From Sphaerisporangium rubeum (lineage in GTDB: Bacteria > Actinomycetota > Actinomycetes > Streptosporangiales > Streptosporangiaceae): DNA of 64,000 nt. Positions 36,893 to 45,282 of the stretch are shown here, one piece after another. A program made the position numbers and the translations under genes. Within the stretch, counting starts at the first letter, position 1, and every line of letters starts with the position of its first letter. Under the pieces are notes generated by a model, which did not search any database, was not told the DNA's origin, and was given only the letters and a program-made list of their open reading frames with translations. The DNA is taken from NCBI RefSeq assembly GCF_014207705.1, contig NZ_JACHIU010000001.1, forward strand, positions 1,550,001 to 1,614,000. The letters are read 5' to 3'.

Positions 36893-37692
36893 AGCTTCCC
36901 GACGACCTTCCCCAGCAGCACACCCATGCGCGCCGCCGTGGACCGGCCCACCGCGAGAACCTCCTCGTGGTTCAGCGGCTCACCGACCAGCCCGGCCCCC
37001 GGATTGGTCACCAGCGAGACCCCGAGCACCTCGGCCCCGGCCTCCCGCGCCGCGATCGCCTCGAGCACCGTGGACATGCCGACCAGGTCACCCCCGAGCG
37101 TGCGCAGCATGCGGATCTCGGCGGGTGTCTCGTACGTCGGCCCGCGGAACGCGACGTACACCCCTTCGGCCAGCGACGGGTCCACCTCACGCGCGAGGTC
37201 CCGCAGCCGCCGCGAGTACACCTCGGTAAGGTCGATGAACGTGGCCCCGGTGATGGGGTTGGCCCCCGTCAGGTTGATGTGATCACTGATCAGCACCGGC
37301 TCCCCGACATCTTGCGTCTCCGGCCGCAACCCCCCGGCCGCGTTGGTCAGCACCACCGTCGACACCCCGGCCGCCACCGCCGTGCGCACCCCGTGCACCA
37401 CCGGCTCGACCCCACGCCCCTCGTACAGATGCGTCCGCCCCAGAAACACCAGCCCGAACCGTCCCGGAGCCGTCTCCACCACCCGCACCCGCCCCGAATG
37501 CCCCGCCACCCCAGGCGGCGCGAACCCCGGCAACTCGGTGACAGAGAACTCCGCCACCCCCCTCCCCACCGCGTCAGCCGCAGGCACCCACCCCGACCCG
37601 AGCACCAGCGCCACCTCGAACGCCGCCACCCCACTCAACTCCCGCAGCCGCCGGGCCGCCTCCGCCGCCAACTCATACGCATCTCTACTCAC
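36889..37692 (-). CDS. Purine nucleoside phosphorylase
   Basis: Phosphorolysis of inosine and guanosine (and deoxy forms); 267 residues, matching the trimeric type. ALVLGSGWVP at the N-terminus, the substrate loop TNAAGGLRPE, the FRGPTYETPAEIRML signature and SLVTNPGAG near the C-terminus are all present. I choose the GTG at 37692 (MSRDAYELA), as relatives begin there; 37713 or 37731 are alternative starts without ribosome sites. It shares a four-base overlap with the following mutase gene, forming a two-gene operon. Confidence 0.95.
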   Translation of the reverse strand: MSRDAYELAAEAARRLRELSGVAAFEVALVLGSGWVPAADAVGRGVAEFSVTELPGFAPPGVAGHSGRVRVVETAPGRFGLVFLGRTHLYEGRGVEPVVHGVRTAVAAGVSTVVLTNAAGGLRPETQDVGEPVLISDHINLTGANPITGATFIDLTEVYSRRLRDLAREVDPSLAEGVYVAFRGPTYETPAEIRMLRTLGGDLVGMSTVLEAIAAREAGAEVLGVSLVTNPGAGLVGEPLNHEEVLAVGRSTAARMGVLLGKVVGKL

Positions 37693-37733
37693 AGCAGCGA
37701 GGCTACAACCCATCTCCGACGACGACCACAATG

Positions 37734-37753
37734 CGTAATGCGAACGTATTACG
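37734..37753 (+). promoter_or_regulatory. Inverted repeat before the ribbon-helix-helix gene
   Basis: CGTAAT (37734-37739) and ATTACG (37748-37753) form a perfect inverted repeat with an 8-base spacer, overlapping a likely -10 (TTACGAT). Suits autoregulation by the downstream protein. Confidence 0.5.
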
Positions 37754-37787
37754 ATGCCCTGCGGAGAAACGGAGAGAGGCGGTGTGC

Positions 37788-38087
37788 ATGGCGGACAGGG
37801 TTGGCGAACTCGCCGCTCACTACGACACGCACGACACGTCCGCGGAGTTGGCGCAGGCGGTACCGGCAGGGCCTGTCCCCGCCGGAGAAGTGATGATCGT
37901 GACCTCGCTACGACTCCCCAAGCCCGTCATGGACCAGGTACGGGAACGGGCTCGTGCGCGGGGGGTCAAGCCGACCGCTCTGATCAGGGAGTGGGTCGAG
38001 GCCGCGCTGGCCGACCGCGACGCCGTCGTCCCGATGAGTGTGATCATGGCCGCGGTCATGGAGTACCAGCAGAAGCGAGCCTCGTGA
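37788..38087 (+). CDS. Ribbon-helix-helix (antitoxin-like) protein
   Basis: Protein of 99 residues. Residues about 52-85 form a CopG/Arc-type ribbon-helix-helix: VTSLRLPKPVMDQVRERARA, then GVKPTALIREWVEAAL. A flexible acidic N-terminus precedes it. Such proteins are usually antitoxins or small repressors. No toxin gene adjoins: the upstream gene is divergent purine nucleoside phosphorylase and the downstream gene converges. GAGAGG lies 8-13 bases before the ATG at 37788. Orphan antitoxin or stand-alone repressor. Confidence 0.75.
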   Translation: MADRVGELAAHYDTHDTSAELAQAVPAGPVPAGEVMIVTSLRLPKPVMDQVRERARARGVKPTALIREWVEAALADRDAVVPMSVIMAAVMEYQQKRAS

Positions 38088-38089
38088 CC

Positions 38090-38542
38090 TCAATCGCCGA
38101 TCGACGTGCAGGGACGGCCGCGTAGGTCGCGGACGTAGTCGTCGGGAGCGCCGGCTTTCTCGGCGGCGTCGGCGAGGATGCCGAGGTAGCGGGCCGAGGG
38201 GAGGCCGCCTTCGTAGTCGTCGAGGACGTAGAACCAGGCGAGGACCTCGCCGTCCAGGGTGGCGACACGAAGTTTGACCTTGTGGTAGAGGCCGAGGACG
38301 GCGCCTTCCCACTGGTCGAGGGAGGGCTCGTCCCATTCGGGGACGTCGTAGAGCACGACGAAGACGTGGTCCTCGGGGTCCTCGGCGATGGTGGCGAGTG
38401 CGCCTTCCCAGCCGACGTCGGCGCCGCCGAAGGTCAGGCGCCAGCCTTGCAACCAGCCCGTCCCGCGCATCGGCGAGTGGGGGGCCCGCTGGGCCATCTG
38501 CTTGGGGTCCATGTTGCTGCCATAGGCGGCGTAAACCGGCAC
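38090..38542 (-). CDS. Gamma-glutamylcyclotransferase-family protein
   Basis: Small enzyme-fold protein of 150 residues. The GGCT/AIG2 substrate loop YAAYGSNMDPKQM is at the N-terminus, followed by LTFGGADVGWEGALATI and the conserved LYDVPEWDEPSLDQWEG with a candidate catalytic Glu (E79). It may release 5-oxoproline from gamma-glutamyl compounds; the substrate is not known. A gamma-glutamyl-type ligase is encoded earlier in the window but is not adjacent. The GTG at 38542 has TAGTGT just upstream and no ribosome site, so may be leaderless. Confidence 0.85.
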   Translation of the reverse strand: MPVYAAYGSNMDPKQMAQRAPHSPMRGTGWLQGWRLTFGGADVGWEGALATIAEDPEDHVFVVLYDVPEWDEPSLDQWEGAVLGLYHKVKLRVATLDGEVLAWFYVLDDYEGGLPSARYLGILADAAEKAGAPDDYVRDLRGRPCTSIGD

Positions 38543-38595
38543 GGCACACTAGAGTAATCCAAGATCGCCTTGACGGGTGATCAGGAGGTCACGAC

Positions 38596-38670
38596 ATGCG
38601 GGTCATCGGTGTCGATCTTCCGGCGATCACCCGGCGAACCCGGGGATTTGTAGGGGTTTTTTCGGCATAA
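38596..38670 (+). CDS. Possible 24-residue leader peptide upstream of lpdA
   Basis: A perfect AGGAGGT (38583-38589) is correctly spaced before an ATG at 38596 that opens 24 codons ending TAA at 38668-38670. The peptide starts MRVIGVDLPAITRR. A short G+C hairpin and a run of six T (38657-38662) lie inside its 3' half. It ends 81 bases before the lpdA start. It may be a regulatory leader, a small protein, or a remnant of a truncated gene. Confidence 0.35.
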   Translation: MRVIGVDLPAITRRTRGFVGVFSA

Positions 38671-38751
38671 TTCGAGCTTTTACTGGTCTACCCCACTTCT
38701 CATTGGCCATCGCACACCGTGCACCGGATGACATGCGGGACAATGGGACAT

Positions 38752-40143
38752 GTGACGAGGATTGTGATCATCGGCGGCGGACCAGGCGGATACGAGGCGG
38801 CGCTGGTCGCGGCTCAGCTCGGGGCCGAGGTCACCGTGGTCGAACGCGAAGGGCCCGGTGGCGCCTGCGTGCTCACCGACTGCGTGCCGTCCAAGACGCT
38901 GATCGCCACCTCCGTACGCAAGCAGGCGCTGCTCGACGCGTCGTCGCTCGGGGTGCGCTTCACGGGGGGACCGGACGGCGACGCCGGCGGCGTCATGGCC
39001 GACATGCCGCTGGTCAACAAACGTGTGAAGGAACTGGCCCGCCACCAGTCCGCCGACATCGCGGCCCGGCTGGTCGCCGAAGGCGTCGAGATCGTCGAGG
39101 CGCCGGGACGCCTGGTGGACCCCCGCATCGTCAAGGCCGGGGGCCGCACCATCCAGGCGGACGTGGTGATCGTGGCCACCGGCGCGACCCCGCGCGTGCT
39201 GCCAGGCGCCGAGCCGGACGGCGAGCGGGTGCTCACCTGGCGTCAGCTCTACGACCTGGACGAACTGCCCGAGCATCTCATCGTCGTCGGCTCGGGTGTC
39301 ACCGGCGCCGAGTTCGCCGGCGCGTACCGTTCCCTCGGCTCGGAGGTCACGCTGGTGTCGTCCCGCGACCGCATGATGCCGAACGAGGACGCCGACGCCG
39401 CCGAGGCGCTGGAGAACGTCTACCGCCGCCGCGGCATGAACGTCATGGGCCGCTCCCGCGCCTCGTCGGTGAAACGCACCGACGACGGGGTGGTGGTCAC
39501 GCTGGAGGACGGCAGGACGGCCGAAGGCAGCCACTGCCTCATGACGGTCGGCATGATCCCCAACACCTCCGGCATCGGGCTGGAGGACGCCGGGGTCACG
39601 CTCGACCGCGGCGGGTTCATCCAGGTCGACAAGGTGTCGCGCACCTCGGCCCCCGGCGTGTACGCGGCGGGGGACTGCACCGGCGTGCTGATGCTGGCGT
39701 CGGTCGCCGCCATGCAGGGACGGATCGCGGTGTGGCACGCGCTCGGCGAGGCCGTACAGCCGCTGCGCCTCGCCACCGTGGCGTCCGCCATCTTCACCGA
39801 CCCCGAGATCGCGGCCGTCGGCGTCGCGCAGCGGCAGGTCGAGGCCGGCGAGATCGAGGCCAACGTCGTCAAGCTGCCGCTGGCCACCAACGCGCGGGCC
39901 AAGATGCAGGGGTTCCACGACGGCTTCGTGAAGCTGTTCTGCCGTCCGCACACCGGCATCGTGCTCGGCGGCGTGATCGTCGCGCCGCGCGCGTCGGAGC
40001 TGATCCTCGGCCTGTCGGTCGCCGTGCAGCACCGCCTCACCGTCGACCAGCTCGCGCACACCTTCGCCGTCTACCCGTCCCTGTCGGGTTCGATCACCGA
40101 GGCGGCCCGCCGCCTCATGCTGCCGACCGCCACGGTGATCTGA
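38752..40143 (+). CDS. lpdA: NAD(P)H-quinone dehydrogenase, LpdA type
   Basis: FAD-dependent flavoprotein of 463 residues in the disulfide-reductase superfamily. FAD-binding VIIGGGPGGYEAA, redox Cys pair in GGACVLTDCVPSK, NAD-binding VVGSGVTGAEFAGAY and the second FAD motif VYAAGDCTG are in order. In true lipoamide dehydrogenases the C-terminal domain supplies a catalytic His in a HAHP-type motif; here the equivalent is AVYPSLSGSITEA, so the His is absent. This matches mycobacterial LpdA (Rv3303c), a quinone reductase rather than a lipoamide dehydrogenase. The GTG at 38752 (MTRIVIIGGG) matches its start; GACAAT lies seven bases upstream, suggesting leaderless expression. Confidence 0.92.
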   Translation: MTRIVIIGGGPGGYEAALVAAQLGAEVTVVEREGPGGACVLTDCVPSKTLIATSVRKQALLDASSLGVRFTGGPDGDAGGVMADMPLVNKRVKELARHQSADIAARLVAEGVEIVEAPGRLVDPRIVKAGGRTIQADVVIVATGATPRVLPGAEPDGERVLTWRQLYDLDELPEHLIVVGSGVTGAEFAGAYRSLGSEVTLVSSRDRMMPNEDADAAEALENVYRRRGMNVMGRSRASSVKRTDDGVVVTLEDGRTAEGSHCLMTVGMIPNTSGIGLEDAGVTLDRGGFIQVDKVSRTSAPGVYAAGDCTGVLMLASVAAMQGRIAVWHALGEAVQPLRLATVASAIFTDPEIAAVGVAQRQVEAGEIEANVVKLPLATNARAKMQGFHDGFVKLFCRPHTGIVLGGVIVAPRASELILGLSVAVQHRLTVDQLAHTFAVYPSLSGSITEAARRLMLPTATVI

Positions 40144-40146
40144 GGC

Positions 40147-41343
40147 CTACCGCAGGCGGGCCCGCATGCGGCCGAGCGCCTGATGGCCCTGCTGTACGGC
40201 GTGCGCGACCTGCGCCAGGTCCTGCTCGGCGTGGGCCCGCTGGAGCATGTTCCTGGCCGCCTCGTAGGCGTCGATGGCGTGCCGCCAGTCCTGGTCGCCG
40301 CTGCCGCCGTCGGTCGCGTTGTGGATCTGGAAGTCGAAGTCGAGCGAGTCGATGGCCTCACCGAGCCGGGTCACGTCCTCCTCGGCGGCCCTGCGCGCCG
40401 CGGTGAACCGTGCCGCGCGCTCCAGCCTGCCGCGGTGCGCGACCCCCCAGAAGATCAGGGTCAGCACCAGGCCGACTCCGCTGACCACCGCCAGCATGAG
40501 CCCGAGGTTCGACCCGCCGCCTCGCGAGGTGTCCGTACGGTCCCGCGGGGCCCGGCCCGCGACGTCGTCCTCCGGCAGCTCCGACGTGCTGCCCTGCGCG
40601 TCGTCCGGCACGTCCTCCGGCTCACCGAGCGCTCCGGTGAGGTTCAGGTCGTCGGCCTGGGTGAACGACGCACCCTCCACCTTGGCGTCCCGCAGGTCGG
40701 CTCCCTTCAGCTCGGCCTGCGTGAACACCGCCTCGGTGAGGTCGGCCCCCCGGAACACCGCGTAGTCCAGCTCCCCCTGGGTGAGCTCGGCCTCCGGCAT
40801 CGTGGCACGGCTGAAGTCCGCCTTGCGCGCGTCGACCTGACCGAGCTTGGCCTCGGTGAGGTCCGCGTCCACCAGCGTCGCGTCGGTGAACTCGGTCTGG
40901 CCGAGGTCGGCCCGCCGGAACTTCGCCCCCGTGAGGTCGGCGTGCGGGAACTCCGCCTGCGCGCCTTCGACACCGTCGAGCACCGCGCCACGGAAGACGG
41001 AGTGCTTCGCGTGCATCTGGCCGATGTCGGCGTCCGTCAGGTCGGCCCCCGTCAGATCCGCGTACTCCAGCTTCGCCTGGGTGAGGTCCGCCTCCTTCAG
41101 CGACGCGTTCTTGAGCAGCGCGCCTGAGAGGTCCTTCTGGATCAGGTCGACCGCGTCGAGCTTGGCCCCCGTGAGGTCCGCGCACCGCAGGTCGGCGGGT
41201 AGAGCCGCACCGCCGGTGAAGTCCTTCCCCTTGTACTTGGCCCCCGACCCCGGCCGGCACGGCGCCACCTCGGCCTCCGCCACCGCCGTCCCTGACAGCC
41301 CCAGCACGACCCCGGCGACGACCAGGGCGATCACACCACGCAA
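40147..41343 (-). CDS. Membrane protein with outer pentapeptide repeats and a cytosolic C-terminal domain
   Basis: Predicted type I membrane protein of 398 residues. The TTG at 41343 sits five bases after a perfect AGGAGG and gives a signal peptide (about 1-23). Residues about 40-232 hold some 30 pentapeptide repeats of the A(D/N)LTX type, predicted to form a right-handed quadrilateral helix outside the cell. An acidic linker, a helix (about 279-302) and a basic patch follow. The cytosolic part (306-398) has EEDVTRLGEAIDSLDFDFQI and DWRHAIDAYEAARNML. The neighbouring gene encodes a related cytosolic block under a different outer domain. Function unknown. Confidence 0.85.
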   Translation of the reverse strand: MRGVIALVVAGVVLGLSGTAVAEAEVAPCRPGSGAKYKGKDFTGGAALPADLRCADLTGAKLDAVDLIQKDLSGALLKNASLKEADLTQAKLEYADLTGADLTDADIGQMHAKHSVFRGAVLDGVEGAQAEFPHADLTGAKFRRADLGQTEFTDATLVDADLTEAKLGQVDARKADFSRATMPEAELTQGELDYAVFRGADLTEAVFTQAELKGADLRDAKVEGASFTQADDLNLTGALGEPEDVPDDAQGSTSELPEDDVAGRAPRDRTDTSRGGGSNLGLMLAVVSGVGLVLTLIFWGVAHRGRLERAARFTAARRAAEEDVTRLGEAIDSLDFDFQIHNATDGGSGDQDWRHAIDAYEAARNMLQRAHAEQDLAQVAHAVQQGHQALGRMRARLR

Positions 41344-41437
41344 CGCAGCCTCCTCTGAACTGCGCCAAGTGTGACATCCCTGGATATACGCCAGGTTGCA
41401 CTCACCTTGCGGATCACTTTCCCACCCTGAGGAACAC

Positions 41438-41467
41438 CGAAGGCCCCGGCAGGAGCCGGGGCCTTCG
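41438..41467 (-). terminator. Terminator after the TPM-type gene
   Basis: A 13-bp perfect stem (41438-41450 with 41455-41467, CGAAGGCCCCGGC) and a four-base loop AGGA, about 30 bases past the stop of the minus-strand gene and before the pentapeptide gene. Confidence 0.85.
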
Positions 41468-41497
41468 AACGCCGTGACCTGTCGCGAGCAGGTGGGT

Positions 41498-42883
41498 CTA
41501 CCAGTCGCCGCCGCCGCCGAAGTCGCCTCCGCCGAAGTCGCCGCCGCCACCCCAGTCTCCGCCGCCGCCCCAGTCGCCACCGCCGCCGCCGAAGTCGCTT
41601 GAGGCCTCCTGGTAGCCGGCGTCGTAACCCGCGCCGTAACCGCCGTAGCCGCCGAAGCCGAACCCGCCGAAGGAGCTGCCGAGCATGGTGCCGATGAGCA
41701 TGCCGGTCATCAGGTCGCCGCCGAAACCGCCGTAGTAGCCGTACGCGTACGGCGCATAGGCGGGGCCGGCGTCCCAGTAGGGACGACGGTGGCCGTCGAC
41801 CATGACTTCACGCATCTGCGGGTCGTAGCCCTGGTCGACGCGCTGCGCGTCCATGGCGCACGCCGGGACGTTGCGCGGCGCGCCACCGGGAGGAGCCCAG
41901 GTGACGTCACGCACGGACGGGCCGTGCTGCGGGTTGAAGAAGCACGGCGCGCGGCGCTCGGGGACCGGCTGGTTGTTCACCCGGGCCTTGACGCAGGCCA
42001 GCGCGTACCGGCCCTCCTCCAGGATGGACGTCACGCCGCGCAGCTCGTCGGCCTTCTTGACATTGGCCAGCTCGTTCTTGGCGCGCTCGTAGGAGTCGAG
42101 AGCGTTGCGCCAGTCGTCCTGGCCCTTGGCCGGGTTGTCGGCGAACTTGACGTCGAGGTCCAGCGCGGTGATCTCCTCACCGAACTTGGTGACGTCCTCG
42201 TCGACGGTCTGCTTGACGGCGGCCAGCTCGGCGGCCTCGCGCGCCTGACGCTTGCGCTTCTGCCTGCGCGAGTAGAAGAAGATGCCGAGCCCACCGGCCA
42301 GCGCCAGCACCAGGATGCCGATCAGCACCCCGCCGCCACCGCCGCCACCGGCCGCGCTGCCGGACTTGAGCGCGCCACGGGTGTCACCGCTGACGGCCTT
42401 GTCGACACGGTTGACGAAGTCCTCCATGCCGGTGACGAGGTCCTTGTTGTTGCTGGTCGCCGCATTGGCGAGCTGGCCCGCGAGCCCTGTCTTACGGATG
42501 GCGCTGGACCCGGCGAACAGCGTGTTGCCGTCCAGCACGGCCACCGTGGCCCTCGGCCGGCCGGCGGAGCTCAGCTCACGGCCGAGCGCGGTGATGAACG
42601 GCCCCGCGCTGGCGTTGTCGACGGTGCCGTCGGCGAGCGCGGCCACGTAGATCTTGCTGTCGGCGCCTTCGAGCGTGTCACGGATCTTGCCCAGGTCGTC
42701 CTGGGAGATCGTCACGCCGGGGCCGACGTACAACGGGTCGCTGGTCTTCCACGCGGCGAGCACGGTGCCCGGGTCGGGCGGCGCAGCCGCGAGCGCCGCG
42801 GACGGCGACGCCAGGAGCGTCAGAAGGCCGGCCAGCACCGCCACGACGGTGGCGGCGGCACGGCGCGTCATGATTTTGGTCAC
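41498..42883 (-). CDS. TPM-domain membrane protein with Gly/Tyr-rich tail
   Basis: Membrane protein of 461 residues. Signal peptide to about 34, then a TPM-like outer domain (about 40-170; VTISQDDLGKIRDTL, IYVAALADG, RATVAVLDGNTLFAG). A Gly run and a helix (about 186-206) with basic RRQKRKRQ follow. The cytosolic block 207-301 (DEDVTKFGEEITALDLDV, DWRNALDSYERAKNEL, EEGRYALACVKARV) resembles the C-terminus of the next gene's product. It continues with CFFNPQHGPSVRDVTW and ends in GGGGDW/GGGGDF repeats. GTG at 42883 has GGAGG nine bases upstream. TPM domains occur in photosystem-repair and phage-shock-like proteins; role here unknown. Confidence 0.85.
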   Translation of the reverse strand: MTKIMTRRAAATVVAVLAGLLTLLASPSAALAAAPPDPGTVLAAWKTSDPLYVGPGVTISQDDLGKIRDTLEGADSKIYVAALADGTVDNASAGPFITALGRELSSAGRPRATVAVLDGNTLFAGSSAIRKTGLAGQLANAATSNNKDLVTGMEDFVNRVDKAVSGDTRGALKSGSAAGGGGGGGVLIGILVLALAGGLGIFFYSRRQKRKRQAREAAELAAVKQTVDEDVTKFGEEITALDLDVKFADNPAKGQDDWRNALDSYERAKNELANVKKADELRGVTSILEEGRYALACVKARVNNQPVPERRAPCFFNPQHGPSVRDVTWAPPGGAPRNVPACAMDAQRVDQGYDPQMREVMVDGHRRPYWDAGPAYAPYAYGYYGGFGGDLMTGMLIGTMLGSSFGGFGFGGYGGYGAGYDAGYQEASSDFGGGGGDWGGGGDWGGGGDFGGGDFGGGGDW

Positions 42884-42955
42884 GGCTATATGCCTCCTTC
42901 GTCCTACAGGACGAATGGCGGGTCGGCAGGGTTCCTCGATCGCCACGCTATCTTC

Positions 42956-42980
42956 ATCCGGATCGGAATCCGATCCGGAT
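42956..42980. promoter_or_regulatory. 25-bp palindrome between the carboxylase and TPM genes
   Basis: ATCCGGATCGGA and its exact inverse flank a single A; with one unpaired base the symmetry extends further as TCTTC/GAAGA. It starts seven bases past the carboxylase stop and lies 73 bases upstream of the TPM gene start. It lacks a T tract; a dimeric regulator site or a cruciform-type terminator are both possible. Confidence 0.6.
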
Positions 42981-42986
42981 CGAAGA

Positions 42987-44738
42987 TCATGCGTCCTTGA
43001 TCTCGCAGATCGCGGCACCGGCCGTGACCGTCTGCCCCACCGCGGCCGCGAGGCCCGTGACCGTGCCACCTTTGTGCGCGGTGAGGGGCTGCTCCATCTT
43101 CATGGCCTCCAGGACCACGATGGTGTCGCCGGCGGCCACCGAGTCGCCGTCGGCCACCGCGACCTTGACGATGGTGCCCTGCATCGGGCTGACCAGCGCG
43201 TCACCGCTCGCCGCGGCGGCCGTGCCCCGGCCGGCCGACCTGCGGGCCGGCTTCTTGGCCTCGCCGCCGCCGCGCCGTGCCGCGACCGCTCCGGCCGGCA
43301 GCACGACCTCGAGACGCTTGCCACCGACCTCGACCACGACCCGCTCGCGCTCGGCGGGCTCCTCACTCGCCGCCACATCACCGGCGTACGGCTCGACGCC
43401 GCCGGCCCACTCGGTCTCGATCCACCGGGTGTGCACGGAGAACGGCTCACCGGTGAACGCCGGATCGCTCACCACCTTGCGGTGGAACGGCAGCACCGTC
43501 GGCATGCCCTCGATGACGAACTCGTCGAGCGCGCGGCGCGACCGCTCCAGCGCCTCGGTGCGGGTGCGGCCCGTCACGATCAGCTTGGCGACCAGCGAGT
43601 CGAACGACTGCGGCACCGTCATGCCGGGCTCGTAACCCGCGTCGAGACGCACACCGGGGCCGGACGGCACGCGCATGGTGGACAGCGTGCCGGGGGCCGG
43701 CAGGAAGTTGCGGCCGGCGTCCTCGGCGTTGATCCGGAACTCGATGGAGTGGCCGCGGATCTCCGGGTCGCCGTACCCGATGGCCTCGCCGTCGGCGATG
43801 CGGAACATCTCGCGCACCAGGTCGACGCCGGCGACCTCCTCGCTCACCGGGTGCTCCACCTGCAGGCGGGTGTTGACCTCGAGGAACGACACGGTGCCGT
43901 CCTGGCCGATCAGGAACTCGCAGGTGCCGGCGCCGACGTACCCCGCCTCACGCAGGATGGCCTTGGACGAGGTGTACAGCAGGTCGCGCTGCTCGGCGGT
44001 GAGACAAGGCGCCGGGGCCTCCTCGACGAGCTTCTGGTGCCGCCGCTGCAACGAGCAGTCGCGGGTGGACACCACCACGACGTTGCCGTGCGTGTCGGCG
44101 AGACACTGCGTCTCGACGTGCCGGGGCCGGTCGAGGTAGCGCTCCACGAAGCACTCGCCGCGGCCGAACGCCGTGACGGCCTCGCGCACCGCCGACTCGT
44201 ACAGGTCGGGGATCTCGTCCAGGGTGCGCGCGACCTTCAGGCCGCGGCCGCCGCCGCCGTACGCCGCCTTGATGGCGATCGGCAGCCCGTGCTGCTCGGC
44301 GAACGCGACCACCTCGTCCACGCCGCTCACCGGATCAGGAGTGCCGGCCACGAGCGGCGCGCCGACCCGCTGCGCGATGTGCCGCGCGGCGACCTTGTCA
44401 CCGAGCGCGGTGATCGCGGCAGGCGGCGGGCCGATCCAGGTGAGCCCCGCGTCGATGACCGCCTGCGCGAAGTCGGCGTTCTCGGCGAGGAAGCCGTACC
44501 CCGGGTGCACGGCGTCCGCACCCGCCTCGGCGGCGACGCCTAGCAGCTTGCCGATGTCGAGGTAGGTCTCGGCGGGTGACTGCCCGCCGAGCGCGTACGC
44601 CTCGTCCGCCATGCGCACATGCAGCGCGTCGAGGTCTTGCTCGGCGTACACCGCGACACCGGCCAGGCCGGCGTCCTTGCATGCGCGGGCGATCCGCACC
44701 GCTATCTCGCCACGATTGGCGATCAGGACCTTCTGCAC
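42987..44738 (-). CDS. Acyl-CoA carboxylase alpha subunit (biotin carboxylase plus biotin carrier)
   Basis: 583 residues, the usual size of actinobacterial AccA-type subunits that carboxylate biotin for acetyl-, propionyl- or longer acyl-CoA carboxylase. The carboxylase part starts [14 protein letters not shown], has the ATP-grasp loop [14 protein letters not shown], and catalytic [14 protein letters not shown]. After a linker (about 490-510), the C-terminal biotinyl domain carries EAMKMEQ with the modified Lys. GTG start at 44738, with AAAGGGA upstream. The beta subunit is not in the window; such alpha subunits are shared among several complexes. Gene order matches the lpdA to accA stretch of other actinomycetes. 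Confidence 0.96.
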   Translation of the reverse strand: MQKVLIANRGEIAVRIARACKDAGLAGVAVYAEQDLDALHVRMADEAYALGGQSPAETYLDIGKLLGVAAEAGADAVHPGYGFLAENADFAQAVIDAGLTWIGPPPAAITALGDKVAARHIAQRVGAPLVAGTPDPVSGVDEVVAFAEQHGLPIAIKAAYGGGGRGLKVARTLDEIPDLYESAVREAVTAFGRGECFVERYLDRPRHVETQCLADTHGNVVVVSTRDCSLQRRHQKLVEEAPAPCLTAEQRDLLYTSSKAILREAGYVGAGTCEFLIGQDGTVSFLEVNTRLQVEHPVSEEVAGVDLVREMFRIADGEAIGYGDPEIRGHSIEFRINAEDAGRNFLPAPGTLSTMRVPSGPGVRLDAGYEPGMTVPQSFDSLVAKLIVTGRTRTEALERSRRALDEFVIEGMPTVLPFHRKVVSDPAFTGEPFSVHTRWIETEWAGGVEPYAGDVAASEEPAERERVVVEVGGKRLEVVLPAGAVAARRGGGEAKKPARRSAGRGTAAAASGDALVSPMQGTIVKVAVADGDSVAAGDTIVVLEAMKMEQPLTAHKGGTVTGLAAAVGQTVTAGAAICEIKDA

Positions 44739-44836
44739 CGAGGTCGTCCCTTTCCCTGTGAAAGGCCCGGTGGGCCTTCAACGGAGTTTAGGCGTCCTCT
44801 GATCGGTCGTGAGCACCTACCCCGACGTTTCGTCCC

Positions 44837-44865
44837 CCTATATTGGCCACGGTTCCGCCGACCAA
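44837..44865 (-). promoter_or_regulatory. Promoter of the carboxylase alpha gene
   Basis: On the minus strand, TTGGTC (44865-44860) and TATAGG (44842-44837) are separated by 17 bases, about 98 bases upstream of the GTG start. Good match to the housekeeping consensus. Confidence 0.6.
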
Positions 44866-44969
44866 CGGTGATAACCAGTGGGCATAACCCGTGCGAGAGG
44901 GCCCTTTTGACGTCTAGGGTGAGTGCGTTTGGCTACCCCCTGTCATGCACCCATCCTGAAGGAGACCGC

Positions 44970-45242
44970 ATGAGCCAGAGCCTGCTCGGAGGCGACCCCG
45001 CCGAGATGCAGAACATGGCCGCCCAGTTCACCCAGCAGGCAGAGCAGGTCCGCCAGACGATGGCCGCCCTGGACCGCGAAGCCGCCAAAGTGGGTACCGC
45101 CTGGACCGGCCCCGGCGCCAACCGCTTCAACGGAGCCTGGCAGAACTACCGTCAGGCCTTCCAGCGCATGTCCGAAGAACTCGCCGAAGCCTCCCGCATC
45201 ATCACCACCTACCGCGGCAACATCGAGTCCGCCACCCGCTGA
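44970..45242 (+). CDS. WXG100-family secreted protein
   Basis: Protein of 90 residues without signal peptide, two helices joined by a WxG turn (AWTGPGA). This is the ESAT-6/WXG100 fold exported by type VII secretion systems. C-terminal part ends EELAEASRIITTYRGNIESATR-like helix with a Y..x pattern weakly resembling the secretion tag. GAAGGAG precedes the ATG. A candidate secretion ATPase (EccC) is encoded 1.1 kb on, convergent. No second WXG100 gene adjoins, so it may act as a homodimer. Confidence 0.92.
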   Translation: MSQSLLGGDPAEMQNMAAQFTQQAEQVRQTMAALDREAAKVGTAWTGPGANRFNGAWQNYRQAFQRMSEELAEASRIITTYRGNIESATR

Positions 45243-45282
45243 CCTGTCGGCACGCCTCCGACCGGACCACTCCGGCCGGAGG

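Noticed and set aside
38752..40143. Dihydrolipoamide dehydrogenase of the pyruvate dehydrogenase complex
   Set aside because: The C-terminal catalytic His motif is missing and the N-terminus and neighbours match mycobacterial LpdA-type quinone reductase.
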